Shown: positions 1 through 7,701 of the stretch, in pieces
Numbering within the stretch: position 1 is the first letter of the stretch
Layout: every line of letters starts with the position of its first letter
NCBI RefSeq assembly: GCF_002803065.1
Contig: NZ_NNBL01000020.1
Location: 62,001 to 126,000 of the forward strand
Reading direction: 5' to 3'
Length of the DNA: 64,000 nt
From: Streptomyces sp. CB01635
GTDB taxonomy: Bacteria; Actinomycetota; Actinomycetes; Streptomycetales; Streptomycetaceae
The notes under the pieces: model-generated
The model's database searches: none
Told to the model about the DNA's origin: nothing
Seen by the model: the letters and a program-made list of their open reading frames with translations, nothing else
Translations under genes and position numbers: made by a program

Positions 1-48
1 CCAGGCCCGGCGCCGCTCGTCGAGGCCATCGAGTTCTTGGGCGCTCAC
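1..48 (-). CDS. Partial gene, third in the Rieske operon (runs off left edge)
   Basis: Reading leftward, a frame opens at a GTG at 46-48 and stays open to the window edge (16 codons, VSAQELDGLDERRRAW). The GTG overlaps the stop of the preceding small ORF in the GTGA arrangement typical of translationally coupled Streptomyces genes. Too little is present to assign a family. As third gene behind a Rieske oxygenase it could be an electron-transfer partner or another pathway enzyme, but that is inference from position only. An ATG at 27-29 in another frame is a weaker alternative. Confidence 0.5.
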   Translation of the reverse strand, partial: MSAQELDGLDERRRAW

Positions 49-161
49 TGGTTCACCCGGTGGACCTGGGTCATGGTGGTCTGCGCGATGCGCCGCTTCA
101 CACGGGGGAGCGCCATGGCGACGGCGGCCCCGACCAGCAGCTTGAACAGGGTGCGGGCCAT
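45..161 (-). CDS. 38-aa membrane-anchor-like small protein coupled to the Rieske oxygenase
   Basis: The ATG lies two bases beyond the stop codon of the Rieske oxygenase (TGACCATGG) and the frame ends in a TGA that overlaps the GTG of the next gene, so it is coupled on both sides. The product begins MARTLFKLLVGAAVAMALP, a hydrophobic stretch (about residues 5-18), followed by the basic segment RVKRRIAQ and a short polar tail. This looks like one short membrane-inserting helix with a positive cytoplasmic end. I do not recognise a family. The tight packing argues that it is translated. It could also be a coupling leader for the next gene rather than a functional peptide. Confidence 0.6.
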   Translation of the reverse strand: MARTLFKLLVGAAVAMALPRVKRRIAQTTMTQVHRVNQ

Positions 162-163
162 GG

Positions 164-1396
164 TCAGGCCTCCTTCTGCCGAGTGAGGGATCCGGTGGCG
201 GCCAGCTTCTTGCCGTACTCGTCCTCGCTGAGATTGCGCCAGGCGGTGAGCGAGACATCGGGGCGGTAGAGCTTCTCCGGCGGCGCGTCGGTCACATCGA
301 CCATCCACGCGTCCTGACCGGAGAACTGGCCGTGGAACAGCCAGCGGATCGCCCCCAGGTACTTGCCGTAGAAGCGCAGTGTCTCCCAGCCCTGGGTGAA
401 GTTGACCATGACGCCGACATAGCGGTGGTTGTCGTCGTCGACCGGCACGTAGAACTCGTAGTGGATGAACTTCGGGTACGCGATCCGCAGCACGCCCGGC
501 ATCGACAGCGACGCGAAACCGGGGAAGTCCTGTGCCTCGATGACCGGGTCGACCGCGTCGGCGGCGCCGGTGTTGCCGATGTTGAAGGTCTCCTTCGGCG
601 GCTGCTTCTTCCACCAGCGCTTGTTGGACCAGTGGCCCACGCCCGGGAAGTCCGCCTCCCAGTGCACCTCGTCCTGCACCCGGAAGATCCACCGGTCCTT
701 GGGCACGATCCGGGTGATGTTCCACGTCGGCATCGGCTTGAAGAGGCGCCAAAGGGCGGTGCGGTGCAGGTACTTGGCGTGGCCTTCGTCGAACCCGTTC
801 TCGCAGGCGAACCGCCAGTTGCCGCCGCGCGGCTCGATCCGGCCGCCCATCACGAACGCGTTGTCGACCAGTTCCTCGGGCAGCTGCTCGTCGATCGGGT
901 GCGGCTCCTCGTCGGCGACGGGGATGTACACCCAGACCATGCCGAGGCGCTCCTCGACCTGGTACGTACGCACCCCCAGCTTGCCGGTGAGCCGGCAGCC
1001 GGGGCCGTCCGTGATGACCGCGGAAAGCTTGCCGGTGGGCAGGTCGAAGGTCCAGCCGTGGTAGGGGCAGCTGACCGTGCCGGGGAACTGCTGGTTGCCC
1101 TCGGACAACGGGACGCCGCGGTGCGGACAGCGGTTGTGCAGCGCGTACGCCGTGCCGTTGTCGCGGATCAGCGTGATCTTCTCGCCGCAGATCGTGAACG
1201 GCTCCGGGTCGTCGGTGATGTGGCTCGACCATGTCACCGGGTACCAGTAGCCGCGGAAGCCGGACGCCGCCTTGTCGTAGTGCGGCCACGAGGACCAGTC
1301 CTGGCGGCCCATCTTGTCGCCTGCCGCGCGCCGCGGGCGCGCCGGCGCGGCTGCTTCGGCTTTCCCGCGAGCCGGTGCTTCGTCGCTCGTCGTCAT
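164..1396 (-). CDS. Rieske [2Fe-2S] non-haem iron oxygenase, alpha subunit
   Basis: 410 aa, start ATG at 1396 behind an AGGAGG-like site. A Rieske domain occupies roughly residues 65-170: the cluster ligands are in CPHRG (Cys about 90, His about 92) and CPYHGW about 20 residues later. The catalytic domain carries the mononuclear iron motif FDEGHAKYLH (D-x2-H-x4-H). Such enzymes insert oxygen into aromatic or alicyclic rings, or O-demethylate, using electrons from a reductase or ferredoxin that is not visible here. The layout resembles KshA/VanA/CarA-type oxygenases without a beta subunit. It is divergent from a CoA ligase across a gap with two copies of the 17-bp site and heads an operon running off the left edge. 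The substrate is unknown. Confidence 0.9.
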   Translation of the reverse strand: MTTSDEAPARGKAEAAAPARPRRAAGDKMGRQDWSSWPHYDKAASGFRGYWYPVTWSSHITDDPEPFTICGEKITLIRDNGTAYALHNRCPHRGVPLSEGNQQFPGTVSCPYHGWTFDLPTGKLSAVITDGPGCRLTGKLGVRTYQVEERLGMVWVYIPVADEEPHPIDEQLPEELVDNAFVMGGRIEPRGGNWRFACENGFDEGHAKYLHRTALWRLFKPMPTWNITRIVPKDRWIFRVQDEVHWEADFPGVGHWSNKRWWKKQPPKETFNIGNTGAADAVDPVIEAQDFPGFASLSMPGVLRIAYPKFIHYEFYVPVDDDNHRYVGVMVNFTQGWETLRFYGKYLGAIRWLFHGQFSGQDAWMVDVTDAPPEKLYRPDVSLTAWRNLSEDEYGKKLAATGSLTRQKEA

Positions 1397-1479
1397 CCTG
1401 CCCTGGCCTCCTGCTCCGGTGCTCCTGTCGGTGTGCGGCACGAGCATCCGGCGCGGCACCCGATCCCGACTATGGGCCT

Positions 1480-1496
1480 GTTCCGGTGAACGGACC
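1480..1496. promoter_or_regulatory. 17-bp operator-like site A1
   Basis: GTTCCGGTGAACGGACC on the + strand (reverse complement GGTCCGTTCACCGGAAC) matches the consensus GGTCCGYTCASCGRACC found in five promoter gaps of this cluster. It sits between the divergent Rieske oxygenase and CoA ligase genes, about 90 bp and 80 bp from their start codons. Binding by the IclR protein at 10110-10901 is inferred, not shown. Confidence 0.55.
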
Positions 1497-1507
1497 GGTC
1501 CCCGCAC

Positions 1508-1524
1508 GGACCGGTCAGCGAACC
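1508..1524. promoter_or_regulatory. 17-bp operator-like site A2
   Basis: GGACCGGTCAGCGAACC, a second copy of the cluster's 17-bp near-palindrome, centred 28 bp from site A1 in the same divergent promoter gap. Paired sites would suit an IclR tetramer that controls both directions. Confidence 0.55.
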
Positions 1525-1566
1525 AGTGCTCTTGAACGCGGACTGGACGGCGGACACCATCCGCCC

Positions 1567-3057
1567 ATGAACGGCATGACGCTTCCCGGCCTCGTCGACG
1601 CTGCAGCCGACCGTTTCGGCGACCGGACCTTCCTGCGCATGGACTCCGTCCGGCGGACGTACGAGCAGACGCGGTCGGCCGCGGCCACGATGGCGGGCGC
1701 ACTCGCCGCGCGGGGCGTCCTCCCCGGCGACCGGGTGGCCGCGCTGATGTCCAACCGGGTGGAGCTGGTCGACCTCGTCCTCGGCTGTGCCTGGCTGGGC
1801 GCGGTCGTGGTGCCGCTGAACACGGCACTGCACGGGCGCCTGCTGCGGCATGCACTGAGCGTCGCTCAGCCACAATGCCTTTATGCGGAGGGGGAGTTGG
1901 CTGATCGGGTGGCGGAGGTCGGCTACACCGGGCGGGTGTGGACGGTCGGCGCGCGGGACGCGCCGGTGCCCTTCGCGGCGGCCGAGGCCGACGCATATCC
2001 GTCGCTGCCCGGGGACACCGCCGCGATTCTCTTCACCTCGGGCACCACCGGACCCTCGCGCGGTGTGCGCTGTCCGCAGGCCCAGTTCGTGTGGTGGGGG
2101 CGGAACGTCTCCGACGCGCTGCGGCTCGGCGCCGAAGACACGCTCTACACGTGCCTGCCGCTCTTCCACACGAACGCACTGAACTGCTTGGCGCAGGCCA
2201 TGACGGTGGGGGCGACGGTCGTCGTGGACGGGCGGTTCTCCGCCTCGCGGTACTGGGCACGGGTGGCGGCTGCCGATGCGACGTGCGTGTATCTGCTGGG
2301 GGCCATGGTGCCGATGCTGCTCGCGCAGGCGGCGGGCCCCGGGGACCGCGCGCATCGGGCGTGGCGGGCTCTCGCGCCCGCCACGCCGGGGGAGTTGTGG
2401 GTGCCGTTCCGGGAGCGGTTCGGGGTCGGGCTCGTGGACGGGTTCGGCTCGACCGAGACCAATCTCGTCATCGGGTACACCCCCGATGATGTTCGGCCCG
2501 GGTACATGGGGAAGGTGCGGGACGGCTTCGGGGCGCGGGTCGTCGACGCGGCGTCGGCCGCCGTGCCGGACGGCGCGCCCGGCGAGCTCATGGTGCGCGC
2601 CGAGCAATCCTTCGCCTTCGCCACCGGCTACGTGGGATGCGACGAGGAACCGCCGGGCGCCTGGCGGCGGACCGGGGACCGGGTGGTCCGGGAGCCCGAC
2701 GGCTGGTTCCGGTTCGTCGACCGCGTCAAGGACTGCATCCGGCGGCGCGGCGAGAACATCTCCTCGTACGAGGTCGAGGCCGCGGTCCTGGCGCATCCGG
2801 GGGTCGCGGCGGTGGCGGCGTTCCCGGTGGCCTCGGAACTCGCCGAGGACGAGGTGATGGTGGCCGTGGTGCCGGTGGACTCCGTCCTGGAGCCGGCGGA
2901 CGTGGTGCGGCACTGCGTGGCCGAGCTGCCGGGGTTCGCGGTGCCGCGGTTCGTGGATGTGGTGGGGGAGCTGCCACTGACGGAGACCGGGAAGGTGCGC
3001 AAGGGGGTCCTGCGGGAGCGGGGCGTGACCGGGGGGACGTTCGATCGGTTCGGGTGA
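1567..3057 (+). CDS. ATP-dependent acyl/aryl-CoA ligase (ANL superfamily)
   Basis: 496 aa; the ATG at 1567 is the first that gives a normal ANL N-terminus. It adenylates a carboxylic acid and transfers it to CoA. The P-loop-like motif TSGTTGPSRG starts near residue 157 (the usual PKG is PSRG here). The adenylate motif appears as GFGSTETN, the A8 hinge region as DRVKDCIRRRGENIS, and the A10 lysine in ETGKVRKG (Lys476). The closest general type is the crotonobetaine/carnitine or caiC-like ligases. It is transcribed away from the Rieske gene and probably activates the substrate or an early intermediate of the pathway. No strong Shine-Dalgarno site is seen. Confidence 0.88.
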   Translation: MNGMTLPGLVDAAADRFGDRTFLRMDSVRRTYEQTRSAAATMAGALAARGVLPGDRVAALMSNRVELVDLVLGCAWLGAVVVPLNTALHGRLLRHALSVAQPQCLYAEGELADRVAEVGYTGRVWTVGARDAPVPFAAAEADAYPSLPGDTAAILFTSGTTGPSRGVRCPQAQFVWWGRNVSDALRLGAEDTLYTCLPLFHTNALNCLAQAMTVGATVVVDGRFSASRYWARVAAADATCVYLLGAMVPMLLAQAAGPGDRAHRAWRALAPATPGELWVPFRERFGVGLVDGFGSTETNLVIGYTPDDVRPGYMGKVRDGFGARVVDAASAAVPDGAPGELMVRAEQSFAFATGYVGCDEEPPGAWRRTGDRVVREPDGWFRFVDRVKDCIRRRGENISSYEVEAAVLAHPGVAAVAAFPVASELAEDEVMVAVVPVDSVLEPADVVRHCVAELPGFAVPRFVDVVGELPLTETGKVRKGVLRERGVTGGTFDRFG

Positions 3058-3136
3058 GGGCTCGGGGGATCCGTTGCCGGGTGAGGCGGCGTCGTGGTTG
3101 TTCGCGCTCACGCGGCGGAGCCGCCCATCGACACAG

Positions 3137-3162
3137 CCCCGCGCCCCTGGCAGGGCGCGGGG
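3137..3162. terminator. Bidirectional hairpin terminator
   Basis: Perfect 10-bp stem CCCCGCGCCC / GGGCGCGGGG with a 6-base loop, placed between the convergent CoA ligase (+) and MDR oxidoreductase (-). There is no T-run, as is usual in this genus. Confidence 0.7.
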
Positions 3163-3175
3163 GAACCGGCTCCGA

Positions 3176-4123
3176 CTAGCTCGGCAGGGCGACTGCCCTG
3201 CCCCTCACACGGCCCGCCTTGAGCGCGTCCAGGGCCGAAGGGATGTCGTCCAGTGCGAACTTCTCGACCGCCAGGGTCAGTTCACCCTGCGACAGGCGGC
3301 GCACCAGGTCGGGCGACACCTCGCGGGCCCGGCGTTCCGCGCGGATCATGTTGACCGGCAGCAGCGCGACCTCGTCCAACAGCCAGCTCGGCAGGTCGAG
3401 TTCAGCCCGAGGGCCCGCCACGTACCCGATGACGACCGCGCGCCCGCCCTGCCGCACCCACCGGCTGCGGCCGAGCAGGCCCTCGCCGCCGAGGGTGTCG
3501 ACGAGGAGGGAGGCCGCGCGGTCCTTTCCGAGGGCCTCGGCGTCGGCGAGCTGCACCGCCTCGACTCCCTCGGGAACATCGGCCAGCTGATCGGCCCGGC
3601 CGACCACGCCGGTCACCCGCGCCCCCGCCGCGAGCGCCTGCTGCGCGACCATCGCGCCGACCGCGCCGGCCGCGCCGACGACGACGACCTCCTCGCCCTT
3701 CTCGACCCGTCCGACATCGTGCAGCGCCACGTACGCCGTCGTCGCGGGCACGAAGAAGCTCGCCGCCACGGCCGGTTCGAGGGGAGCCTCCAGCGGGGTG
3801 ACCGCCTTGCGGCGCACGCTGATCCGCTCCGTCCACGTACCGTCCCGCAGCATGCCGAGACCGGTGCCGCGCAGGACGACCTGGGTACCCGGCGCCAGGC
3901 CGGAGTCGGCATCGGCCTCCAGGACCGTGCCCGCGCCCTCGACCCCGCCGATGTAGGGCGGGGTCGGCTTCATCGCGAACTCGCCGGAGGCGATGGTAGC
4001 ATCGAGGTGACCGATGCCGCCCGCCTCCACCTGGACGAGCACCTCGCCCTCGCCGCGCACCGGCTCGGGCACCTCCTCGACGACCGGTGCCGCGCCCCAT
4101 GCGTGGATCCGTGCCGCGCGCAT
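3176..4123 (-). CDS. Quinone-oxidoreductase-type MDR protein (zinc-free), copy 1
   Basis: 315 aa. The ATG at 4123 overlaps the stop of the upstream hydrolase in a TGATG junction; a GTG one codon earlier is possible. Medium-chain dehydrogenase/reductase fold: GroES-like N-terminal half, then the NADPH-binding Rossmann segment VVVVGAAGAVGAMVAQQALAAG near residue 145. The cysteine ligands of zinc alcohol dehydrogenases are absent, which puts it with QOR/enoyl-reductase-like members. It is the last gene of the operon 5888-3176. A paralogue at 15288-16271 shares the segment LLPVNMI and similar ends, so the two probably act on related intermediates. The exact reaction is unknown. Confidence 0.82.
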   Translation of the reverse strand: MRAARIHAWGAAPVVEEVPEPVRGEGEVLVQVEAGGIGHLDATIASGEFAMKPTPPYIGGVEGAGTVLEADADSGLAPGTQVVLRGTGLGMLRDGTWTERISVRRKAVTPLEAPLEPAVAASFFVPATTAYVALHDVGRVEKGEEVVVVGAAGAVGAMVAQQALAAGARVTGVVGRADQLADVPEGVEAVQLADAEALGKDRAASLLVDTLGGEGLLGRSRWVRQGGRAVVIGYVAGPRAELDLPSWLLDEVALLPVNMIRAERRAREVSPDLVRRLSQGELTLAVEKFALDDIPSALDALKAGRVRGRAVALPS

Positions 4124-4977
4124 CACGCGGCCGCCTTGTGCAGGAAGTCGAGGCTGAGGGCGTTGAAGCGCTCGGCCTGCTCGTGCTGTGGCCAGTGACC
4201 GCAGTCGTCGAGCAGCTCCAACTGTGAGCCGGGGACGGCCTGGTGGATCGCGGTCGCCTCGGGTGTCTCACCGAACGGGTTCTGCCGGCCCCACACGACC
4301 AGCGTCGGCTGCGTGATCTGGGCCAGGTGCTCGGGGCGCAGCAGGTTGCGCTGACGGCGCTCCATGTCCTGGAGGGAGAGCAGGTTGTCGACGCCGGCCA
4401 CGAACTCAGGCGTGTGGTAGATCGCGTGCCGGACCTCGACCAGTTCCTCCGTGGCGTCCTCGTCGTCCGCCATCAGCAGCCGCATGCGCTTGCGGGTCAG
4501 CTCGATGTCGTCGTTCTCGACGGCGTTCCTGGTGCTGGTACGGATGCGGTTCATGACCTCGGGATTGGCCACCGTGCCACCGGAGCACAGGAGTTGGATG
4601 CTGCGGACGCGCTCGGGGTGGTCGAGGGCGGCGCGGGCGCCGACCCAGCCGCCGAGGGACTCGCCGACGATGTGGGCGCTGTCGATGCCGACCGCGTCGA
4701 AGTAGGCGATGAGATGGGCGACATAATCGGCGATCTCGTACGGGTGGTCGGGCTTGCCGGTGTAGCCGTGGCCGAGCATGTCGATGGCGTGCAGGTCGTA
4801 CGCGGCGTGCGCGGTGATGTTGCGCGCGAACGCCTCCAGGTGACCGCTCGTGCCGTGCAGGAAGACGACGGCCTGTGCGGCCGGGTCGCCCGCGCGCAGG
4901 GTGCGGGTGGGCACGCCGGCGGCATCGACGTACTCGACGCGGAACGGCGTCGGGCTGATCTCGGTCCAGATGGTCAC
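4123..4977 (-). CDS. Alpha/beta hydrolase, C-C or ester hydrolase type
   Basis: 284 aa from a GTG at 4977 preceded by GGAG. Alpha/beta-hydrolase signatures: oxyanion segment FLHGTSGH, nucleophile elbow GESLGG (Ser about 108), acid residue region WGRQNPF, and histidine segment DDCGHWPQHEQAERFN, a form common in meta-cleavage-product hydrolases and related carboxylesterases. It is second in an operon between another hydrolase (65 bp upstream) and the MDR gene (overlapping). It may hydrolyse a ring-cleavage product or a lactone/ester; the sequence does not decide this. Confidence 0.85.
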   Translation of the reverse strand: MTIWTEISPTPFRVEYVDAAGVPTRTLRAGDPAAQAVVFLHGTSGHLEAFARNITAHAAYDLHAIDMLGHGYTGKPDHPYEIADYVAHLIAYFDAVGIDSAHIVGESLGGWVGARAALDHPERVRSIQLLCSGGTVANPEVMNRIRTSTRNAVENDDIELTRKRMRLLMADDEDATEELVEVRHAIYHTPEFVAGVDNLLSLQDMERRQRNLLRPEHLAQITQPTLVVWGRQNPFGETPEATAIHQAVPGSQLELLDDCGHWPQHEQAERFNALSLDFLHKAAA

Positions 4978-5042
4978 GGGGGTTGCTCCGTTCGGGAGTT
5001 GAGCGGGAGAGAGAAGGGGGTGCGGTGCGGTGGTGTGGTGGG

Positions 5043-5888
5043 TCAGTGCGCGCGGAGGAAGCCGGAGACCACCGAGTGGTACGCCTCGGGACGCTCCTCC
5101 TGGAGGTGGTGCGAGGCGTGGTCCATCACATGGAGGCTTCCGCTCGGGACCATGCGCGCGAGCATCAGCGGGTAGTCCGGCGTGAGGAACGCGTCCTGCA
5201 TGCCCCACATGAACAGCGTCGGCGCCTGGATCCGGCCGAGCTCGTCGGTCAGGTCCTGCCAGTCGCCGCGCGGCGAGTCCGACATCGCGGCGAGCGCGCG
5301 CTCGCCCTCGTCGAGGCTCTGCTCGTAGCGCAGGGTGAGGGTCTCCTCGGGGAGTTTCTCGCCGTCGTACCACTCGAGCTTCGTGATCAGCTGCCGCATC
5401 TTCTCCCGGGTCGGGCCCTCGCCGCCGTAGTACACGTCGCGGGCGGTGCGGCCGCGGTGGCCGCTCTCCGGGAGCGGGGCGAGCGGCCCGTAGAAGACCG
5501 GCATGGAGCCCGTGATCACGAGGGAGCGGACCCGGTCCGGGAACTTCGCGGCCAGGTTGAGCGCGATGGTGCCGCCCCAGGAGTTGCACACGAAGTCGGC
5601 GCGGTCCACGCCGAGGGTGTCCAGGAGGCCGACCGTCTTGGCCGCGTGGTGATCCCACATCGGCCCCTCGATCCGGGACTTCTCCGACCGGCCGTACTGG
5701 TGGATGTCGACGAGCAGACAGCGCCGGTCGGCCGCGAACAGTGGGGCGACGGGTCCGAAGTCGCTCCACGCGGTGCACCCGGGGCCACCGCCGTGCAGGA
5801 AGACGGTGTCCGGTCCGGAGCCGAGGTCGTGGTAGTGGTAGCGGACCCCCGCGCCGTCCGCGTAGTGGCTCTCCGGTGCTGCTGACAT
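5043..5888 (-). CDS. Meta-cleavage-product-type alpha/beta hydrolase
   Basis: 281 aa. The N-terminal HGGGPGCTAWSDF matches the GGGPG oxyanion loop diagnostic of BphD/HsaD/MhpC-like hydrolases, which split vinylogous 1,5-diketones made by extradiol ring cleavage. The nucleophile region is VCNSWGG with Ser103; the first position of the usual G-x-S-x-G elbow is Cys instead of Gly. The C-terminal histidine lies in MDHASHHLQEE. It is first gene of the operon 5888-3176, with 17-bp site B about 80 bp upstream. With the mhpDFE-like genes at 20.8-23.6 kb it suggests a meta-cleavage route, though no extradiol dioxygenase is in the window. Confidence 0.85.
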   Translation of the reverse strand: MSAAPESHYADGAGVRYHYHDLGSGPDTVFLHGGGPGCTAWSDFGPVAPLFAADRRCLLVDIHQYGRSEKSRIEGPMWDHHAAKTVGLLDTLGVDRADFVCNSWGGTIALNLAAKFPDRVRSLVITGSMPVFYGPLAPLPESGHRGRTARDVYYGGEGPTREKMRQLITKLEWYDGEKLPEETLTLRYEQSLDEGERALAAMSDSPRGDWQDLTDELGRIQAPTLFMWGMQDAFLTPDYPLMLARMVPSGSLHVMDHASHHLQEERPEAYHSVVSGFLRAH

Positions 5889-5962
5889 GTGCGTCCTTCC
5901 CTACGTTGCCGGGTGCTGCGGGGTCGAGCCCATCACCGTGGCCGCCTTCGGCCCAGCGCCGT

Positions 5963-5979
5963 GGTCCGCTCAGCGAACC
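5963..5979. promoter_or_regulatory. 17-bp operator-like site B
   Basis: GGTCCGCTCAGCGAACC, close to the cluster consensus, centred about 83 bp upstream of the hydrolase start at 5888 and just beyond the SDR stop codon. It marks a separate promoter for the hydrolase-hydrolase-MDR operon. Confidence 0.55.
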
Positions 5980-5983
5980 GGGG

Positions 5984-6754
5984 TCACTGGGCGGTGTATC
6001 CGCCGTCGACGTGGACGACGGTGCCGGTCGTGAAGGCGGAGCCGGGCGCGAGCAGCGGGAGGACGGCGTGCGCGATGTCCTCGGGCCGGCCCCAGCGGCC
6101 GAGCGGGACCTTGGCGGTGAAAGCGGCGTCGGCGGCTTCGTCGGTGTCATCCGCGTTCATGGGGGTGCGGACCGGGCCGGGGGCCACGCAGTTGACGGTC
6201 ACTCCGGTGCCGGCGAGTTCGAGCGCGGCGCTACGGGTGAGGGAGGCGACCGCGCCCTTCGTGGCGGCGTATCCGGCCCGCTCGGGGGCGCCGGTCGAGC
6301 CGAGGACGGAGCCGACCGTGACGATCCGGCCGAAACCGGCGTCCAGCATGCCCGGCAGGACGGCGCGGATCGCCAGCCAGGTGCCGACGACGTTCGTCTC
6401 CAGTGCCGCGCGCAGTTCGGCGGTCGGCAGGTCCAGGACGGAGCCGCGGGCTAGGCGGCCCGCGCACGTGACGAGTCCGGTGACCGGGCCCCAGCGGTCG
6501 GCGGCCCGGGCGACGACCGCCGCGAGGGCGTCCGGGCCGGTGGTGTCCGCGACGACGGCCAGGTGCGGGCCGCCGGTGGCTTTCAGGCCGATCTCGGCGG
6601 CGTGGCAGCGGTCGGCCGTCCGCCCGATGACCACGGCGGGCCGGCCGCTGCGGGCGACGGCTTCCGCGACGGCGAGGCCGATGCCGCTGGTGCCGCCGGT
6701 GACGAGGACGGGGCCGGTGGTGGTCGTGGGGGAGGTGGACGTCGTGGGTGTCAT
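5984..6754 (-). CDS. Short-chain dehydrogenase/reductase
   Basis: 256 aa from the ATG at 6754; an in-frame start 25 codons earlier would run over operator-like site C and is disfavoured. Classical SDR: cofactor motif VTGGTSGIG near the N-terminus, active-site YAATK, and the proline-glycine segment APGPVRTPM. It oxidises a hydroxyl or reduces a keto group with NAD(P)(H). Site C lies about 50 bp upstream, so it has its own promoter between the hydratase and hydrolase operons. It is a plausible dehydrogenase step for a hydroxylated ring or a beta-hydroxyacyl intermediate. Confidence 0.88.
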   Translation of the reverse strand: MTPTTSTSPTTTTGPVLVTGGTSGIGLAVAEAVARSGRPAVVIGRTADRCHAAEIGLKATGGPHLAVVADTTGPDALAAVVARAADRWGPVTGLVTCAGRLARGSVLDLPTAELRAALETNVVGTWLAIRAVLPGMLDAGFGRIVTVGSVLGSTGAPERAGYAATKGAVASLTRSAALELAGTGVTVNCVAPGPVRTPMNADDTDEAADAAFTAKVPLGRWGRPEDIAHAVLPLLAPGSAFTTGTVVHVDGGYTAQ

Positions 6755-6796
6755 ACGGTGAGGGTGCGCACTCACCGTCAACCGGCCAACGGAGTC

Positions 6797-6813
6797 GGTC
6801 CGTTGACCGGACC
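6797..6813. promoter_or_regulatory. 17-bp operator-like site C
   Basis: GGTCCGTTGACCGGACC, with outer arms GGTCCG and CGGACC forming a clean inverted repeat. It is centred 51 bp upstream of the SDR start and immediately behind the enoyl-CoA hydratase stop. Confidence 0.6.
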
Positions 6814-6825
6814 GCCCGCCGGGAG

Positions 6826-7608
6826 TCACCGGCCGGTGAACACCGCCTCCCGCTTGTCGAGGAACGCCTGGAGGCCCTCCGCCGCGTCGGCGGTCCGGGT
6901 CAGATCCGCCACGCCCTTCTCCTCGCGCGCCAGGGCCTGTTCGACCGGGAGCCCGTACCCCTCGTCCACGACCCGCTTCAGGAGCGCGATCGCGGCCGTC
7001 GGACGGGCGGCGAGCCGCTGGGCCTGCTCGGTGACGACGGCGTCGAAGTCGGCGGGCTCCGCCACGAGATCGACCAGGCCGAGTTCCAACGCCCGGCCCG
7101 GGGCGAGGCTTTCGCCTTCGATCATCAGCCGCTTCGCCAGATGCGGCCCCACGAGCCGCGGCAGCCGCTGGCTTCCGCCGGCCCCGGGGAAAAGGCCGAG
7201 CCTGATCTCCGGGAACCCGAACGTGGCGTCCGCGGACGTGATCCGCAGGTCGCAGGCGAGCGACAGCTCGGCACCGCCGCCGAGGGCATGCCCGTTGATC
7301 GCCGCGACCACCGGCTTCGGCGCCTGCTCGATGACCCGCTGGACATCGATCCAGCGGCGCATCTTCGCCTGGTTGCCGGCCGACAGGTCACGCATCACGG
7401 CGATGTCCGCGCCGGCGATGAAGAACCGGCCGGTGCCGGTGATGACGATGCAGCGGACCTCGGGGTCGGCCGCGAGGGGAGCGAGGACCGTGAGGAATTC
7501 CTCGATCATCGCCGGGTTCACGGCGTTCGCCTTCGGCCGGTCGACGCGGATCGTGGCCACCGCGCCGTCGTGGGTGACGTGGAGGACGGAGGGTGCCGTT
7601 GCCGTCAT
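6826..7608 (-). CDS. Enoyl-CoA hydratase/isomerase (crotonase family)
   Basis: 260 aa, start ATG at 7608. Crotonase signatures are intact: oxyanion loop [27 protein letters not shown] with Glu114, and [15 protein letters not shown] with Glu134. The two glutamates 20 residues apart are those that hydrate 2-enoyl-CoA, so hydratase activity is expected. It lies 93 bp behind the double CoA transferase and is probably cotranscribed with it, since no copy of the 17-bp site was found in that gap. It likely hydrates an unsaturated CoA ester during side-chain or ring-opened product degradation. Confidence 0.9.
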   Translation of the reverse strand: MTATAPSVLHVTHDGAVATIRVDRPKANAVNPAMIEEFLTVLAPLAADPEVRCIVITGTGRFFIAGADIAVMRDLSAGNQAKMRRWIDVQRVIEQAPKPVVAAINGHALGGGAELSLACDLRITSADATFGFPEIRLGLFPGAGGSQRLPRLVGPHLAKRLMIEGESLAPGRALELGLVDLVAEPADFDAVVTEQAQRLAARPTAAIALLKRVVDEGYGLPVEQALAREEKGVADLTRTADAAEGLQAFLDKREAVFTGR

Positions 7609-7701
7609 GGGGTGTTCTCCTGGGTCGTACGGTCTAGGGATTGGTCACGGGGAACCGGCCAGAGGGAGCCGGTCACGGCTTGTCCGCGGCGCTGGGCCGC
7701 G

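Noticed and set aside
7612-7700. Possible extra copy of the 17-bp operator (GGTCACGGGGAACC) before the enoyl-CoA hydratase
   Set aside because: It cannot be aligned to the consensus without gaps and lacks the TCCG arm. The hydratase is better read as cotranscribed with the CoA transferase gene.
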